Positions 6,501 through 6,851 of a stretch of 6,851 nucleotides of DNA are shown here, piece after piece. The DNA is taken from positions 1 through 6,851 of the forward strand of contig CAJTMG010000045.1 in NCBI GenBank assembly GCA_910577405.1, given 5' to 3'. Position 1 is the first letter of the stretch. Each line of letters opens with the position of its first letter. The notes under the pieces were generated by a model. The model had not been told where the DNA came from and did not search any database. It worked only from the letters and a program-made list of their open reading frames with translations. Position numbers and translations under genes: made by a program. This stretch comes from an uncultured Oscillibacter sp. GTDB lineage: Bacteria; Bacillota; Clostridia; Oscillospirales; Oscillospiraceae.

Positions 6501-6799
6501 TTCAGGAGGAAAAGCGTTCGGTGCGGTATCATGTGGCGCAGATCTGGGACTATATGGACGTGGAGGGCAGGAAGTACCCCAAGGACACGTTCCAGGGTCG
6601 GACGGTCCCGGCGTATCTGATTCACGAGAACGCGATAGTTCTTCGGAACGCCCTGGACCTTCTGCTGGCCAGTATAGAAAATCCCGACGTGATAACAAGC
6701 CCGATTGCAGAATACGCGGACGAGAAGCCGGTAAAAGCCCGTTCCTATGAAACCCTCTGGAAGGAGCTTGTCGGCGATACAGATTCTTCGCTTTCTTAG
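3548..6799 (+). CDS. Large J-domain-like protein (1083 aa), second of the tandem pair
   Basis: A full-length paralogue of the preceding gene with the same order of parts. The J-like domain (1-53) is IWKLLGL, EIRRAYAQKARIC, H31-P32-E33, GFLALRQAYQAAL; by hand count 32 of the first 50 residues match the upstream protein without gaps, and the HPD-to-HPE change is shared. A proline/glutamate-rich linker (54-86) has no residue-level similarity to its counterpart. The helical core follows, with the best conserved block at 269-324, then strand/helix segments about 515-700 and two C-terminal modules (757-863 and 947-1042) with FSRYP (915-919) between them. The protein ends in a short Ser/Asp-rich tail. 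No signal peptide or membrane span is seen. It is 19 bases downstream of the first gene, surely co-transcribed with it, and most likely arose by tandem duplication. Role: putative Hsp70 co-chaperone with an unrecognised large body; partner and substrate are unknown. Confidence 0.85.
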   Translation: MEQIWKLLGLEPTRDVSEIRRAYAQKARICHPEEDPAGFLALRQAYQAALDYAEGAEETAPPPDEAPDVQEENWTLTGEPRIAEKGPNPFEDHEAFQNFRALYTGKQRKNPKMWLDYFTSGPFLDVMREPRFTALLLEEANRLEDEFPVNAEFLLWLYQAYQFTVTKLEREDEDGEKRLTLRFRPDLGAEFQGIEALFYLAAKGPIPKEPKGSERLVKSSFKDYGKLLRLAEAGVWSEQALSEAGRILDFYAAGNLTDGSACRAMDSERHPVGLRLIEHFFRRNDLPDELYRILWTRLSLKTAVMGRDKLLYGGLREHALERLPDVGEADMNFLQLNRDYERFRQTVLGLERSGVPSDLARADAETKAFFARPEVQRALRNRRFVEEQLLRYWLNLKIQWGGEFFVRTIQTFYQDHPEAPCAEQVLERVREMRHTLEVRCWNQEDTAAPFTVSFRNRAFLRHWLHTAFHEARDPVSGRWLRDYLKEELPWIPEWSCGFLEAADGEAPEPKTVLCALGTDIIEVRLHLRYAGFLLNGTPIYRACLDWERTALADTETLLFLLPMTAAPYDQYEAVREELLGRLTDTAMPEEGRGFLASCLAERVCSLPAPGEAVPAPEWDEDGEPLTLRNLPPESVLPFEVYVEDGDHLYGCVWLERTETLTLFEQLPNGRQVMWNDWYEGIPDTESALTLAQQLLEDILTPPQIPMELLETLPDEVYGKPDYKTLCRNAEDDKNTPSLWLFPTELLGDSVTAEKLEILLNGFAQGRIERLELSWRSTIPVGEEQGYEPRRSLVFLKGGGGFACLYFDDFRAASYAVLEKPSLYHQTQEGLKSVPFRRGTLSAQVIHRKFITIQRHLGEIFQQVSWPNNVKYMAGGFWVCAVYVSHGRNKYNLDKQLLADFPLKRAHNRLDAIFYFSRYPDSAVWTNEQGGTEKLEVMERNRDRLQQILSRFIRGEYPKLRLTWEEPDRRHIVLLHDGGRFLMAWIQEEKRSVRYHVAQIWDYMDVEGRKYPKDTFQGRTVPAYLIHENAIVLRNALDLLLASIENPDVITSPIAEYADEKPVKARSYETLWKELVGDTDSSLS
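5816..6673 (+). repeat. Internal protein duplication: two C-terminal modules in the second J-domain protein
   Basis: Module A is at residues 757-863 (bases 5816-6136) and module B at 947-1042 (6386-6673). Shared landmarks are GRIERLELSW and GEYPKLRLTW, then SLVFLKGGGGF and HIVLLHDGGRF, an aromatic strand (ACLYFDD and LMAWIQE), LSAQVIH and VPAYLIH, and a terminal helix ending in a leucine-rich or hydrophobic turn. Module A begins at almost the same residue number as in the upstream paralogue (757 against 758), so the duplication predates the split of the two genes. Confidence 0.7.
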
Positions 6800-6807
6800 A
6801 TAGTGTC

Positions 6808-6836
6808 TACACAAGGAGAAAGGACTGTGATAGAAT
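6808..6836 (+). promoter_or_regulatory. Candidate extended -10 promoter for a gene beyond the window
   Basis: TAGAAT (6831-6836, five of six to TATAAT) is preceded by TGA, giving the TGn of an extended -10. TACACA (6808-6813, four of six to TTGACA) lies 17 bases upstream. Transcription would start near 6843. It lies just after the stop of the last gene, with no terminator hairpin visible in between. This is a motif match only. The short GTGT-CT-ACAC inverted repeat at 6803-6812 overlaps the -35 and could be an operator or chance. Confidence 0.4.
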
Positions 6837-6838
6837 AG
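6813..6838 (+). other. Shine-Dalgarno followed by a three-codon ORF in the 3' intergenic stretch
   Basis: AAGGAGA (6813-6819) is 7 bases from GTG 6827, the same spacing used by the first two complete genes here, but the frame reads GTG ATA GAA and then stops at TAG 6836-6838. No other start codon occurs on the plus strand before the window ends. It may be a chance match inside the promoter spacer, a minigene, or the eroded start of a former fourth gene. Confidence 0.3.
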
Positions 6839-6851
6839 AAGCATCATAAAC

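Noticed and set aside
4427..6847. 806-codon open frame on the minus strand opposite the second J-domain gene
   Set aside because: It is in exact codon register with the sense gene, so its stops would need sense TTA, CTA or TCA, which are rare in this GC-rich codon usage. The sense product has clear homology and a ribosome binding site; the antisense product has no recognisable motif. Similar shadows lie opposite the first gene at 205-1083 and 1093-2112.
1..6851. Search for CRISPR arrays, tRNA or rRNA genes, insertion sequences and attachment sites
   Set aside because: No spaced direct repeats, cloverleaf, transposase or terminal inverted repeats were seen; the only tandem repeat is the coding 12-bp one at 62-109.

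Overview
The window is a compact, all-plus-strand operon fragment. Its GC-rich codon choice, strong AGGAGG-type ribosome binding sites, YdbC-family protein and very large proteins with an N-terminal J-like domain point to a gut-type Clostridia member, plausibly Oscillospiraceae. That placement is inference, because no marker gene is present.

Layout. Bases 1-130 hold the 3' end of an upstream gene. Its last 23 codons (62-130) encode an acidic tail of DEEF repeats, but that frame is closed by stops at 35-37 and 53-55, so the frame must change somewhere around 56-64 or the gene is damaged. Two bases after its stop comes a 71-residue YdbC/PC4-like single-stranded DNA-binding protein (133-348). 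Twelve bases later begins a 1055-residue protein (361-3528), and 19 bases after that a 1083-residue paralogue of it (3548-6799). The last 52 bases are non-coding as far as they can be seen. They carry a plausible extended -10 promoter for whatever follows, and a well-placed Shine-Dalgarno in front of a three-codon ORF.

How the genes may work together. Both large proteins start with a compact J-like domain in which the canonical HPD tripeptide is HPE. An acidic linker follows, then a large predominantly helical core, and then at least two tandem copies of a roughly 90-105-residue beta-strand/helix module at the C terminus. J domains recruit and stimulate Hsp70 ATPases, so the simplest reading is a dedicated chaperone system: two divergent J-domain co-chaperones of tandem-duplication origin, expressed with a ssDNA-binding protein and an upstream gene with an acidic tail. 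That upstream gene could be the partner Hsp70, but it lies outside the window. The arrangement recalls the E. coli HscC (Hsp70) and DjlB/DjlC (J-protein) cluster in general plan only. The function of the 1000-residue bodies of the two J proteins is not recognisable to me and is the main unknown here.
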